The notes beneath the pieces were generated by a model, which ran no database searches, was not told where the DNA came from, and saw only the letters and a list, made by a program, of their open reading frames with translations. 64,000 nucleotides of DNA from Zizania palustris (taxonomy: Eukaryota; Streptophyta; Magnoliopsida; Poales; Poaceae), in NCBI GenBank assembly GCA_019279435.1, contig JAAALK010000287.1:15252162-15316161 (forward strand), read 5' to 3'. The first letter of the stretch is position 1. Every line of letters starts with the position of its first letter. A program made the translations under genes and the position numbers. Below are positions 36,765 through 47,382 of the stretch, one piece after another.

Positions 36765-38617
36765 AGACAAGCAGATCTCACACTCTCTATCAACTTCGAC
36801 AGACTTCTCTGGTTTTAGCTTGATCAGCTCCAATCTCAGAGACAAGCAGTTCTCACAAACAGTGGATGGAACTAACAAGGTCTCAAGCTCTAGCTTAGTC
36901 TGCTCCAGCTCAGCTCTCACCCCAGCTAACTCGCCCACGTGCTCATCACTCTTAGCTCTCAGCTCAACTATACTAGCTAAATGGGATGGGCAGTCTACAC
37001 AGGGCACGACGACAATGGCATGAGCATCTTTCAGGTCCAGCTGAGCGCTTTCAAGCTCAGTGGCCAAAGTGTCTCTCTCATCTACCCTCTCTGTGTACCT
37101 GGACTTCAGAGTCGTCAGGTCACACAACAACACCTCATAGTTAGGGCACTCACTGCTACCACCCAAGCAAGGGGAAGAAGACAGACTCTCAATCTTACCA
37201 TTTGCCATGGCAAGCTCACTCTCAAGCTCATCTATCCTCTTTTTAGCCCCTCTAAGTAGTTTCTCTCGATACTTCAACTCATAACGGTTCTCTTCTAGTA
37301 AATTAACAACTTCTTGTTCATAGGAAGATACCTTTTCATCGTCGTCGTCGTCGGAGTTGTCGGAGGAGCCCTTTTCTTCCTTATCCCCAAGAGCCATTGA
37401 ACAGAAGCTCTTGCAGGGTCTTCGGCTGTGACGCGAGTGACTCTTCGGCTTGTCCCTGAAGGCCATGAAACAGAGGCCCGCCAGATCATCCCTATCCTTC
37501 CCCTTCTTGATCACAATCTCTTCATCACTTAAACTTGAAGACGAGGAGGAAGACAAAGACCTCTTGGAGTAGCTTTTCTCCATCTCGGCGAAGAAGGTCT
37601 TGTCTCGCTTCTTGTTCTCACGTCTGTAGTCCTTCAGAGCCTTTTGAAAGAATCTTGTATTGGGTTTGCCCTTTGTGAAAGTGGAGTTGTCGTGCTTGTA
37701 GAAGTCGTAGGAGCTATCGTCGGTTCCCTTCTTGTAATTCTTCCGTTTGGGGCAGTCGGCGATGAAATGACCTGGATCACCACACTCAAAGCATCCGGAT
37801 TTTGTGCCATGTCTTTTAAGCATTCGTTTATCATAGACACGACGCACCCAGTTGTTAAACAAACACAGATCATCATCTCCTAGCGAATCAAGCTGATCCT
37901 CAGAAATAGACATCAAAGAGAACATTGTACAACTCAAAGCAGTAGGATCAGCAGAAGGTGTCGTAAGGGCCAGGGTTTTTGATCCAGAACCAGTGAGATT
38001 TGATCTCAACTGGATATAAACCTCTAAGGCCTTGAGCTTACTAAAAAGCTCTGCGATAGTCAAGGTATCATAGGAAGTGCTCTCAACGATAGAAGAAACC
38101 TTGATCTCCCAGATCTTAGGATCCAAGGTATGAAGAACCTTGAGCGCATGTTCATGATCTGAGACCAGCTGATCACGCTCAGCCTTGTTGGCCTGAAGCT
38201 TGTTAATGATCGTCTGAAAACGACCAAACAATGCCTCAACAGTCTCACCCGGCTTCTGTAAGAAATTCTTATACTCACGCCAGTAAGTCTGATAAAGCCT
38301 AGCCTTGACCTGAGCTATTCCCTCATGGTGTGCCTGCAGGGTAGCCCAGATCTCTCGAGCAGTGTCGAGATGGCTAACACGCTCAAACTCACTAGGGCCT
38401 AAACCAGAAAATAAGATGTTCACTGCTTTGTTATTATTCTAATGCTGGGTCTTATATCAGGAGAAGTGCGCTCATCAACAGGAAGTATAGTAAAAGTAGT
38501 GTGAACACAAATATCCCAAATGTCCGAGCTCTGACTCATGAGATAGGCTCGCATGCGAGTCTTCCAATAAGTGTAGCCAAAAGCTTCAACGGACGGGACC
38601 TTCCCAAAAGAAGTCAT
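36765..38617 (-). pseudogene. gag: gag of Copia B, N-terminal two thirds
   Basis: Starts MTSFGKVPSVEAFGYTYW at 38617. The first 60 codons are separated from the rest by a frameshift near 38440. The rest is open for about 550 codons: gag core, zinc knuckle CFECGDPGHFIADC (intact here, unlike D), an acidic serine-rich region and a coiled coil. It is cut at 36765 by insertion of Copia D and resumes at 25557. It is collinear with gag of D. Confidence 0.9.
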
Positions 38618-38668
38618 GATCACTACCTGAGTTTAGAATCAGTTAAGGTATAGGAAAACTCTAACCTT

Positions 38669-38680
38669 GCTCGGATACCA
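38669..38680 (-). other. Primer binding site of Copia B
   Basis: Minus strand TGGTATCCGAGC, one mismatch from the initiator-Met site seen in D, 2 nt from the LTR. Confidence 0.8.
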
Positions 38681-38682
38681 CT

Positions 38683-40417
38683 TGTAGAACCGAAAGTAGC
38701 GACCAGAGGGGGGTGAATGGGCGCCCAAAAATTTCTTCTAAATAAACGACCTAATCCTAACACCCAATGCACCTCGACAACCAAATAACAATAGCAAAGC
38801 AAATCACAGGAACTAAAGTTGTCTAGTCTAAAAATGACCGGTGCCCTAAATAAAATGATATTTAAAACTAAACTAAACTAAACTAAATAAAAATAACTGC
38901 AATAAATAAAATGTGTTCTCAAAAATATTTAATGGCATAAGGAAAAATACCTAAATATATTAATAAATATTCAGATTGCAGTCTAAAATAAAATACTAAT
39001 CAACTCAATAAAACATGGATCATCCAGAAATTAATTCAAAAATAAACCTAAAATTTTTCATGTAAGTCTAGAATAAAAATATTACTACGACTAATAATAA
39101 TTTTTTTCTTTTTATACGAGCAGATTAAAAATACTTAAATAAATAATATGCAAGCACTAATTAAATTTTAGTAGATAAAAATTAGCTACAAAGTTATTAA
39201 TCAGATTTGCATGCTAATTAAAAAATAGATGATTATCTATCTAATTACTCTAACTAGAAAATAGGAGATTAGATTAAAACTTACCTGCATCCTCGCCGTT
39301 CATGTCGCCGCGCACCGCAGAGGATCCGGCTGGTCGTCAGCGTGCCTTGATCACGCGTGCTCCATGCGTCGTGCCTCCGCGTGAGAAGCAATGCCAGCCG
39401 GCTGCGTTTGCTCCGATGGAAAATAACAAGCCGCTGCAGTTCCTTGGACTCCGTGCGCAAAAAGGACTTCTTGCCGTAGCCTGCCGCGCGCCAGCTGTGC
39501 GCATGCAGCCTACTGCCGCTCGGTCTGCCTGCACACGCTGGCGAGCTGATGCGCTGCTTCAGCCTACGGCAATTCTGCTGCTCGGCTGCAACCGAGGCAC
39601 ACCTAGGACTACCACCAGAGGACGCTGCGGCTACTACAGCTGACAGGCACTAGTCCCGATTGTGCACGGAAGCCAAGTGATGCTCTTCACCGGAGAAACA
39701 AATGCATGGAAGGAAAGAAAGAAAAAAATTCAAACCAGTTCGGCGAAAATTTCCGAGAGAAGAAACATGCAACAGCGGAGAAATTTTTCTGCGAGAAGAA
39801 AAAACCGGTGGCGGCCGAACCGAAAATGTGGACTGTAGATTGATAATGAAAAACAGTCAACCCTAACCCTAGGGGGCTGGGGCCTATTTATAGGCAACCC
39901 ACTAATACATGGAAAAGACTAATTTACCCCTAGGGTAAATTACACTAACTCTAAAATAAAATTCGAAATTACTAAAATACTCTTAGAAAATTCAACTGAC
40001 TCGAATAACAAATATTTTGAAATTAAATACTGAATATTAAAATCCTAAATAAAGATAATCATCGGTTGTCAGTTTTGCGCCGAAACTGACAAAGCGTCCA
40101 CCGTCTTCGCACCGGGTACCCGAATTGGGCCAAACCGATCCCGCAGCTTCCTCAGCCCGGCAATCACTCACCACCCGTGTACTTGAGTCAAACCCCGGTC
40201 AACAGACCAGTGGATCCTCTGCCGCTCCTAGCCCATGTACTCGGATTGGGCTAGCCCGACTCCGCGGCTCCTTTGCCCAACTGTCGTCCGCTGCCCGTGT
40301 ACCTAAGTCACACGTGCCCTAGACACGGCAGGTCTTCATGTCTCTTATTTGACTTTCGTTGACAATCGCTCATCACATTTGGAGCATAAGACTCATGCTC
40401 TTTAACATGGTTCCTCA
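38683..40417 (-). repeat. 5' LTR of Copia B, 1735 bp
   Basis: Plus strand TGTAGAACCG to GGTTCCTCA. The minus-strand TATA box is at 39884-39893. The first 50 bp and the last 350 bp resemble the LTRs of A and D, but the middle is different: an AT-rich part (38760-39280) and a GC-rich part (39290-39650) replace the TTCGAA-rich segment. The solo LTR at 20845-22490 shares the AT-rich part. Confidence 0.92.
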
Positions 40418-41428
40418 AATGAGCCGATTGTTCGTGGGTTGAAATGAAAGCGCGGGGAGGGAGTGGCAGACAGACGAATTTATATATGAACTAGTCATAT
40501 GCTCGTGCTTTGCAGCGGAACTTTATTTTTAATGACAAATATATATTTAAAGCATGACATTTAAATGCAAATATGGTTTGCAATGAATTTGATCTTAAAT
40601 CCCCCTAATGTGTTGCTCAAGTTATATTCTAACACACAAGGCTTATATTGCCATCTCATAACAATCTTCCAAACTTTCATGTCTAGATCACTAAAACAAC
40701 AGATAGAAATAATAATTAATAGAGAAACATAACCATCACACAAAAGTAAGGTGAGATTACAAATAACACAAGGTTGAAACTAAATAATCACACATTGCAT
40801 TAGCTTTATCCAAGAACTCATAGGTACAACCAAAATAATCACAACCATAAATTACAATAAGATAGCATTGCAAATTGAAAGAAAACATACCCATTAATAA
40901 TAGAAGATAAAAAACAAGGTATGGACCAAGTAAGGACTTAATAATCAGCAATGGTAGCAATAGCTTCATCAATAACAAGTAATTCAACATGAGAAAGCTT
41001 TTCATTATCATGTGGTTTCACATATTGCAAACATTTAAAATGGTTAAATCAGAATGATTAATATTGACCAAACCAATGTACAGTGGGTATAAACATCTTT
41101 TTCGACGCCCAAAAATTGAAAAATGAGTTAAAGGAGAGAAATAGCAGGCCAATCAAGGGATCAATATACTACATGACAAATTTGTGAAGCCGATATTAAA
41201 AGTGGCAAATCTGTGAATCTCACTCTTAAATATGGCAAATAATCAATTATCTCCCTCCTACAAATGCTTTCTTTCTAATCCTATTTAACTCACATAGACA
41301 TAGGAGAGCTAGAGAAAAACCTAGTGCACCTTCCATTTTCTAAGTAGATGATCGTGGATATGTCCTTTGTTAACCTTCACTAGACATTGCTTCAGCTTTG
41401 ACAGTGTGGAAAATCTCAGTTTGATACC

Positions 41429-41771
41429 TCAATCAATCATGGCTTCTGCATATTTACATGCCTCAGGTAGCCTCTCTTCCTTCAGCTTTGATACAAGGAG
41501 GTTCCCACGCTCCTCCAATGGCGCTAGTCCATTCACCACCATGCAGCTCCACAACTTGATCCCTATATCCCCAATCCCATGTATCCAAGAACATTTGAAG
41601 CACAAGTGAACAAATTGCCCCATTCGGCCAAAACTCATTCTTGACCATCTCCCTAAATATTGTTGATGCCGCCCGGAGCTTCCTCCCCTTCAGCAAGAAC
41701 TAGAGAACCATGTTGTACGTGTTTGTGTTAGGAAACACTCCATTGAAGGCCATGCCATCATTGTGTTGTAC
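41429..41771 (-). pseudogene. PPR gene, C-terminal fragment
   Basis: Reads as a pentatricopeptide-repeat unit (NTNTYNMVL, a stop, then FLLKGRKLRAASTIFREMV and KNEFWPN) followed by a C-terminal extension ending in EAMID and a stop at 41429. A frameshift near 41560 separates the two halves. PPR proteins bind organelle RNA; this fragment cannot act as one. It continues from the fragment at 43058-43706 across a solo LTR, but part of the gene between them is also missing. Confidence 0.75.
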
Positions 41772-41776
41772 ATCTC

Positions 41777-43052
41777 TATTGACACGAAAACGTGCACCTG
41801 CACTTGGGTCAGTTCGACGATCCAAAAGTGTGCGGATACTTAGGGATGAGCCTAAGCGTAACACAGCACTGACATCGCGTTCCGACTACCCTTAGCCGTG
41901 GTAAGGGGGTGAAGTCGTCAGGTAATCAGATCACACAAAATAATCCAATTAGCCGAAAGAAATATATTAAACAGAACAAAACAGCAAACCGAGTGAAGCC
42001 CGATTGTTCGAAATATGGTGCGAAGGAGGTCGCCAAAGTATACCTTCGGCGTCTGGTGCAAAGTGTCCCGCCGAAGGGTACCTTCGGCGTTCGGACTGAT
42101 CTGGCCGAAGATGAACTCTGAATGGATCTGGACGCGACAATCACCTCCAAACAGCGGGGTTCGGCGCGAAGTCTCCGATATAGTAAGATACAGAACAATG
42201 ACTTCGTCCGGAGCAGAGTACGAGCGTGGCGAAGCCTGTCGTGACAAAGTCTGTTGGCAGAGCGTGTCACGACGAAGCGACGACCTCGCCGAAGGGTGTT
42301 CTGACGACCTCCGAAACCGATCTCTCAACTCCGAATGTCTCCGGCAAAGTAGCTCCGAATGTAGAAACCTGCAATAGAGTGGATTCAAAGTACCAATTCG
42401 GCCTGAGGACCGAATTCTGCTAAGTGTTGCACTAGTGGCGAATGTAGCAATCTGTTATGTAGATTAGCGGATACTTCACAGGCGAAGTAACAAGGCGATA
42501 GCAATCTATTATGTAGATTAACGGATACTTCACAAGTGAAGTAACAAGAATTACCACTGTTCTGAAGTGGCCATCGGAGGGCTTCGAGGCAAACCCACGA
42601 AGAGTGCGGAAAAATAAAGATAAAGTAAATACGATTCAAATCTAGGGCTTTGTGGTTGATTGTGTTGGGGGGTTCATAGCCGGCTTCGCCTCTGTATTTA
42701 TAGGGGCTAGACTTCTAATCTCTGAATCTAATCTGCTATAATTCAGCTGAATCACACGTAAGGATAAACACTTAGCCAAAATAGGATCTAACAACAATTC
42801 TGCTCGAAGTGGGCCTTCGGCCAGGCCCGCCGAAGCCTGCTCCTTGGGCCGAAGCTTCGGTGGAGTGGGCCTCCGAAGGCCTCCTGGCCGAAAGCTGTGG
42901 GCTGGCTGGAGGCTCTTGGAGCCCGCAGCCCAATGGTCCTTCGGCCCTATAGGGCTTCGGCTTGACCTGGGACATGTGTATTTTCGGGCCAAATTACCAA
43001 AATTGACATTTTGACAATCTTAATTATTGATGCCATTTTTTGCTATCAACAA
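41777..43052 (-). mobile_element. Solo LTR (1276 bp) interrupting the captured PPR gene
   Basis: Plus strand TATTGACACG to GCTATCAACA with perfect target duplication ATCTC at 41772-41776 and 43053-43057. The minus-strand form starts TGTTGATAGC; its last bases TGTCAATA probably derive from TGTCAACA by one C-to-T change. A minus-strand TATA box lies at 42695-42703. It is rich in CCGAAGG and CTTCGGC words. No internal retroelement genes remain. The superfamily is not certain. Confidence 0.85.
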
Positions 43053-43057
43053 TCTCT

Positions 43058-43706
43058 TTGTCTAGGATGAGGCCCCTGTGTCTGACAAAGACATTCCAAA
43101 GCGCCAATACACCAGGAAATTGGTGTGCCCTAAGGTGAGCAGACAGTACAATGGCGAGGGAGAGCAGGCCCTGGGATCCCATGGAGGAGACAATGTTCCA
43201 CATAGGATCGAAGAGGCCGTTCTTGCCGAGGATGTTGACGATGAGGTTCCAGGAGTAGGGGAGTACTGGTGCTAGAGGTGTCGGTGACCTACCCAACGGA
43301 AGAAGGCGACAGCAGCGAGCGGTTGTGCATAGGAGAAGCGGAGCACCTCCTCAACATCAGAGGAGGTGACTCGGACGTCGGCGTCGTCAAGTGCGGCATC
43401 GACGTCCAGGGCCAAGGACACCAGGATCTCGCACATGAAACGAATCTTGGGGGATAGATCGGGGGCATCCTTGTAAGTTGGAAACGCTGGCACAAATGGG
43501 TTGCGGGCACGCTTTGCCACCAGCGAGGAAATGGAGTCAGACGACTGCTTCGGTCGGTGGTCAGGCATCCTAGAGTAAGGTTGTGGGAGTGGAGGTGGCC
43601 TCTCGGACGGAGACCTGAAGATGGTTGATGGCAGCGGTGGGGAGTGTGATTGTGCGAGGCCATGATGAGAGGAGTGTGGTGGCTGTAGTGGGGGAGATGA
43701 GAGCAC
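43058..43706 (-). pseudogene. PPR gene, N-terminal fragment
   Basis: The minus-strand frame includes SLVAKRARNPFVPAFPTY and VEEVLRFSYAQPLAAVAFF, typical of the N-terminal part of P-class PPR proteins. After a frameshift near 43280 it continues as LPYSWNLIVNILGKNGLFD, a PPR-like helix pair, and is cut at 43057 by the solo LTR. The first ATG is at 43706, but the true start in the parent gene is unknown. The likely parent is an organelle-targeted PPR gene elsewhere in the genome. Confidence 0.75.
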
Positions 43707-43850
43707 GCGCGGAAGAGATGGTTGTGCGCAATGGGGGAGAGACGAGAGTCATGCATGCGTGGGTGAAAGAGTGGAGCGGCGCGCTACGCTTATCACAACA
43801 CATGGTGAGGGTACTACGCGCTGCACATGTGTGCAGAATGAAACTGGCGT

Positions 43851-44515
43851 TTTAATGGAAATAAATTCTATGAGGGTGAGTCTCAAATCCTATCCCGTGA
43901 GGCCCTCTCCTGATTAGTTCCACTTGGAAGAGATGGAAAAGCAGCGGAGCAAATGAATTCAAGGTGGGAAGGCCGGCGACTCAAAGTCCGGCGGCGTGAA
44001 GTTTGGCAGGCTCCTGCACGACGGCGTGAAGTCTGGCGGGCTTCGACGTAGCGGCATGAGGTCCAGTGTGAGGCCGTGGAGCTCCGACGGCCACCGCCTC
44101 ACCTTCTTCTCCTCAACCTCTCCAGCGACCAGTGACGTTGATGGAGGCGGGGCTATGGCGCGGGTTGGAGTGCGCCGGCCGTGCCGTGCCGCCCTAGCCG
44201 CCGCCACCAATTTCTCTAGGCCACCAAATGCCCCCCGACGCCAGACGTGCATGGAGGGCCGCCAGCCTCGCTACCCCCCGACGTTGTCGCTCCGCCGTCC
44301 ACCCCACGCCCCGTTGCCTCCTCTGCTACACCCCTTCTCCTCCCTGTGTCATTGGCGTTGGACCCGCTCTAGTCGTCCAGCCTACCGCGCTCTAGTATTC
44401 CCACTCGGATTCATCTCTTCTCTCACTTTCCCATCTCTTCCACGTGGCACTCATCGAGGGAGGGCCTCATGGGAAGGATTTGAGGCCCTCCCTGTAGAAT
44501 TTATCTGCTTTAATA
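43851..44515. repeat. Inverted repeat near the Helitron 5' end
   Basis: Arms 43851-43938 and 44428-44515 are imperfect inverted copies (roughly 80 percent by eye), each including AATTCTA, CTCAAATCCT, GAGGCCCTC and GGAAGAGATGG words in matching order. The outer arm is the start of the Helitron itself, so its subterminal sequence is present twice, head to head, around about 490 bp of GC-rich DNA with no convincing gene. Confidence 0.7.
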
Positions 44516-44524
44516 TAGTAGAGA

Positions 44525-45220
44525 TAGAAATATATGGTAACTTTAATTATGATATTGTTATGGGTATACAAGATAAATAATACCTAAGTTAGAATAAAAA
44601 CGAATCTATTTTTAGAAATAATAAATTATCAAATCTCTTTTATATATTTGTATTGTGTTTGAGGTGTTTAGTAATTAAGGTTTCGTACCATACCTGGTAA
44701 ATTACTTGATAATTTTATGAATTTCAACTGAAAATAAGAAATTGTTTAATTCAGAAACTTGGGTAGAATGCAAAGTAAATCGTGTGAACATAGGAGTGTA
44801 CGATTTGCATTGAAACAGTGGAAGACTACGAGTCTACAATTTGCAAGACATAAATTTGGATTGGTGATATTCCTTCATAATTTGAATGTGCATTTTCTGA
44901 TACGTATTTAAGTGTTATATGATGGGCATCAATGGTCCCTGCTTAGGGCGTGTACAACCCCATTTAATAGGTGGTCTTTTGAGAGGTTTTTAGGGGGTTA
45001 ACTGAAAAAAATACAAGAGACGAGCTCTTCGCAAAGAGTTCGTTTCTACACGATTTTCCATACGCATTATCTCTTAGTTGTATTTATGATTCAGGAGCTT
45101 AGGATTGTATCATACAGTTTCTTTGTTGTCTCTTGTACTTTGAAAATCGTTTCGCTGTCTCAGAGCCCATATAATCATTTATTAGTTATTTACTCCATTT
45201 CTTATTAGCATACATCCATC
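44525..45220. other. Intergenic sequence, no gene seen
   Basis: AT-rich DNA without a credible open frame. A stretch near 44945-45010 starts GGGCGTGTACAACCCC, reminiscent of PIF/Harbinger MITE ends, but I find no matching second terminus. Confidence 0.5.
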
Positions 45221-45549
45221 CAGGGACGTAGATTTGGAGGCCTCCGAACAAAATACGTTAGGGCCTCAAAATCTAAACATATAAAAAATCTAAATATATA
45301 AAATTTGAAACTTCAAAGCTATAACACCAGAGTTGGATTTCAACTTTTAAATTTCTGATTTTTTACAAAATTTTGAAGTGTTCTAAAATATTTTTTTCAA
45401 ATTTTGAATCGAACGCCGGACCTCTGTGATGCAGTTTGTCTTCTCGTTGCGCTACTAAATGTCTTGTAATAAAATTTAATTTTGGGGCCCTAATTTTAGA
45501 GGACCTTGAATAGTGCACTACTTGCACCTGCCAATCGAAGTCGGTCCTA
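45221..45549. mobile_element. hAT-type MITE, 329 bp
   Basis: Starts CAGGGACGTAG, a hAT-like terminus, and is flanked by a perfect 8-bp duplication CATCCATC at 45213-45220 and 45550-45557. The right terminus (TCGGTCCTA) is a decayed partner of the left. There is no transposase. Confidence 0.72.
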
Positions 45550-45557
45550 CATCCATC

Positions 45558-46295
45558 ATCCTATACACTAGGTTATTTATTTTCTTAGCATGAGTGTTAA
45601 TTACAATTTCATTAACATGTTGGCACAGTGTTAATAAAGATGAATTGCTAGCAGCACTAAACTTGAGCTTAGCATGGATAGTGAACATTTTAGCTTTAAC
45701 ACTTGTCTCCATATTCCTTAGCGACATTGTACCTTTTTCATATCTGAGGATGCACATGCATTATATTGCTATAAGAACAAAATGCATTATGTTGCTATAT
45801 GAAAAAAAGATTGTATTATTGTCAACTGTGTCAACATCACAAATCTAATGAAAATGGTTTACTGCTCTTGCAAAATTCTCTTCTTCTTTTGTTTGTTTAT
45901 TGTTTTTTCTCCTAAGAGGTCTTATATGATTTTTTTATTTAAACAACTAAACTCTGAACATATTTATGTAGGAAATAATTATTTCAGGTTTGAGAAAATA
46001 CACCCTTAAAAAGTCTTCAGAAAAAAGCTTGCAACTTTTATTTCATTATAAATCCAACACTATTACACAAGTCTTATAAGATAACATTGTCATCGAATTT
46101 AATCTAGATTTTTTCTCACGCTGTTTTCCAAGAAAATTTAATCAAATTTAATGATGTAAACAATGCTAACTGCTAAGACTTGGTGGCTAGTAATCTTGGT
46201 TTATTCACGTGGATGTCGGAGACTTTAGTTTAAAATCATGATTCATTTACATAAAATTGACTGGAATTTTGGACGTTAAACATGTCTTATTGAAA
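45558..46295. other. Intergenic sequence, no gene seen
   Basis: AT-rich DNA. Short open frames here show no domain or codon signal. Confidence 0.5.
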
Positions 46296-46731
46296 TCTCC
46301 ACTAATATAAAACGTGAACTTCATCCGCAAATTTGGTCCGAGCTATCCTTTTTTGTGCGCCACCCCCACCCAAAAACTGCCTGCTGCCTCTCACGTGCTC
46401 GCGTGCCCCGCCTTGCCCGCCCCGTGCGGGACGTGTCCCAACAGCCCCACAGAAGTGCACGGGAAGAAAAAGAAAAAAAAAGAAAAATGTACTTTTGCAT
46501 TTTAGTCCTCTAATTTTTGTATCTTGCGCGGAAGTATGATTTTTACGTAAAAGCTCTTAGATTTCTGAAAAATCACGCAAAAACTAATAAATTTACGTAA
46601 ATGTTTTTGGATTTATGAAAAATCACACAAAACTATGAATTTTGCATATAGTCAGTTAAATTTGCTAAAAAAAATTTTATCATCGTAACAATAAAATAAG
46701 ATCTGTCGCAAAGCACGAATTCCCTTACTAG
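46296..46731 (+). mobile_element. Small non-autonomous Helitron, 436 bp
   Basis: Begins TCTCCACTAATATAAAACG after an A and ends CCCTTACTAG before a T. The subterminal word GTCGCAAAGCACG resembles that of the larger Helitron at 40491-44524, here in the opposite orientation. It contains a GC-rich piece (46360-46470) and no gene. Confidence 0.75.
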
Positions 46732-47382
46732 TTATAGAAATTAGTAAGTGTTTTACGTTTGTGCACCCACAAAGAAGGATCACGCGATTTTGCATGCAAT
46801 AGGCTGAAACAAACCGTCAAGGGACCTCACGAATGCAATCCAACAAATCTGCACATAGTTTATTTATATTTCAGGAGCGCGGTTCAAGAAAGAAAGATAG
46901 TGTTTGGTCTTTATATTAAACTAAACGATATGAAATCATTTAAGGTATATAAGGTGGTATATGTAAATTGTTTGGTTAAGATAATATTTATATAGCTGTA
47001 TGAGATGGTATGCATATGTTTATATGTTTAGAAATATATATTATATTTTTTATATTTATAACTATCAATAAGTTATGCTAATTAGTAGTATTAATCTTTA
47101 GTAATTATCATTAATGATAACTTAAGTTATCGCTATTCATCACAAAATACTTATAATAATAACTAGTTATGGCTAATAACATCTAATTATAATTAATTTC
47201 TAGCTAAAAATAATTAATAACCACTAACATTAACTAATCATAGATAATTAGCGTAGTTAATAGAATCTGGACGACATTGTTTACTTGTTTTTGCTACACA
47301 AAACGGTTCAGTATCTGAAAGGAACATTCCAATTATGTGAACCAACCCATCATGAATGTTTTGTGCAGTATTGAAAGGACAC
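46732..47382. other. Very AT-rich intergenic DNA
   Basis: Mostly A and T with many TAAT/ATTA words between 46990 and 47270; possibly a decayed MITE or matrix-attachment-type DNA. No gene seen. Confidence 0.5.

Larger units (their letters stand above)
7491..40417 (-). mobile_element. Copia (SIRE-type) element B, split by two younger insertions
   Basis: The outer element of the nest. Its own pieces are the LTR end 7491-7571, spacer and pol 7572-11526, gag pieces 11523-11591, 24732-25562 and 36765-38617, primer site 38669-38680 and 5' LTR 38683-40417. A Gypsy element sits at 11592-24726 and Copia D at 25563-36759, each flanked by a 5-bp duplication. Joined across the gaps, the order matches element D collinearly. 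The left target duplication is in the N gap, so the right one cannot be confirmed. All reading frames are broken. Confidence 0.9.
40491..44524 (-). mobile_element. Helitron carrying a captured PPR gene fragment
   Basis: On the minus strand it begins TCTCTACTATATTAAA at 44524 after an A and ends GCATATGACTAG at 40491 before a T, the A/T insertion context of Helitrons. The 3' end carries the grass-Helitron subterminal word CGCTGCAAAGCACGAG. No Rep/helicase gene is present, so it is non-autonomous. Removing the nested solo LTR gives an element of about 2.75 kb. Captured gene sequence lies in the same orientation as the Helitron. Boundaries rest on my reading of terminal motifs, without an empty site to compare. 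Confidence 0.8.

Noticed and set aside
43996..44580. 194-codon plus-strand frame inside the Helitron
   Set aside because: GC-rich low-complexity translation, overlapping an inverted repeat and the Helitron end; no domain.
44945..45010. PIF/Harbinger-type MITE starting GGGCGTGTACAACCCC
   Set aside because: No matching inverted terminus or 3-bp target duplication was found.
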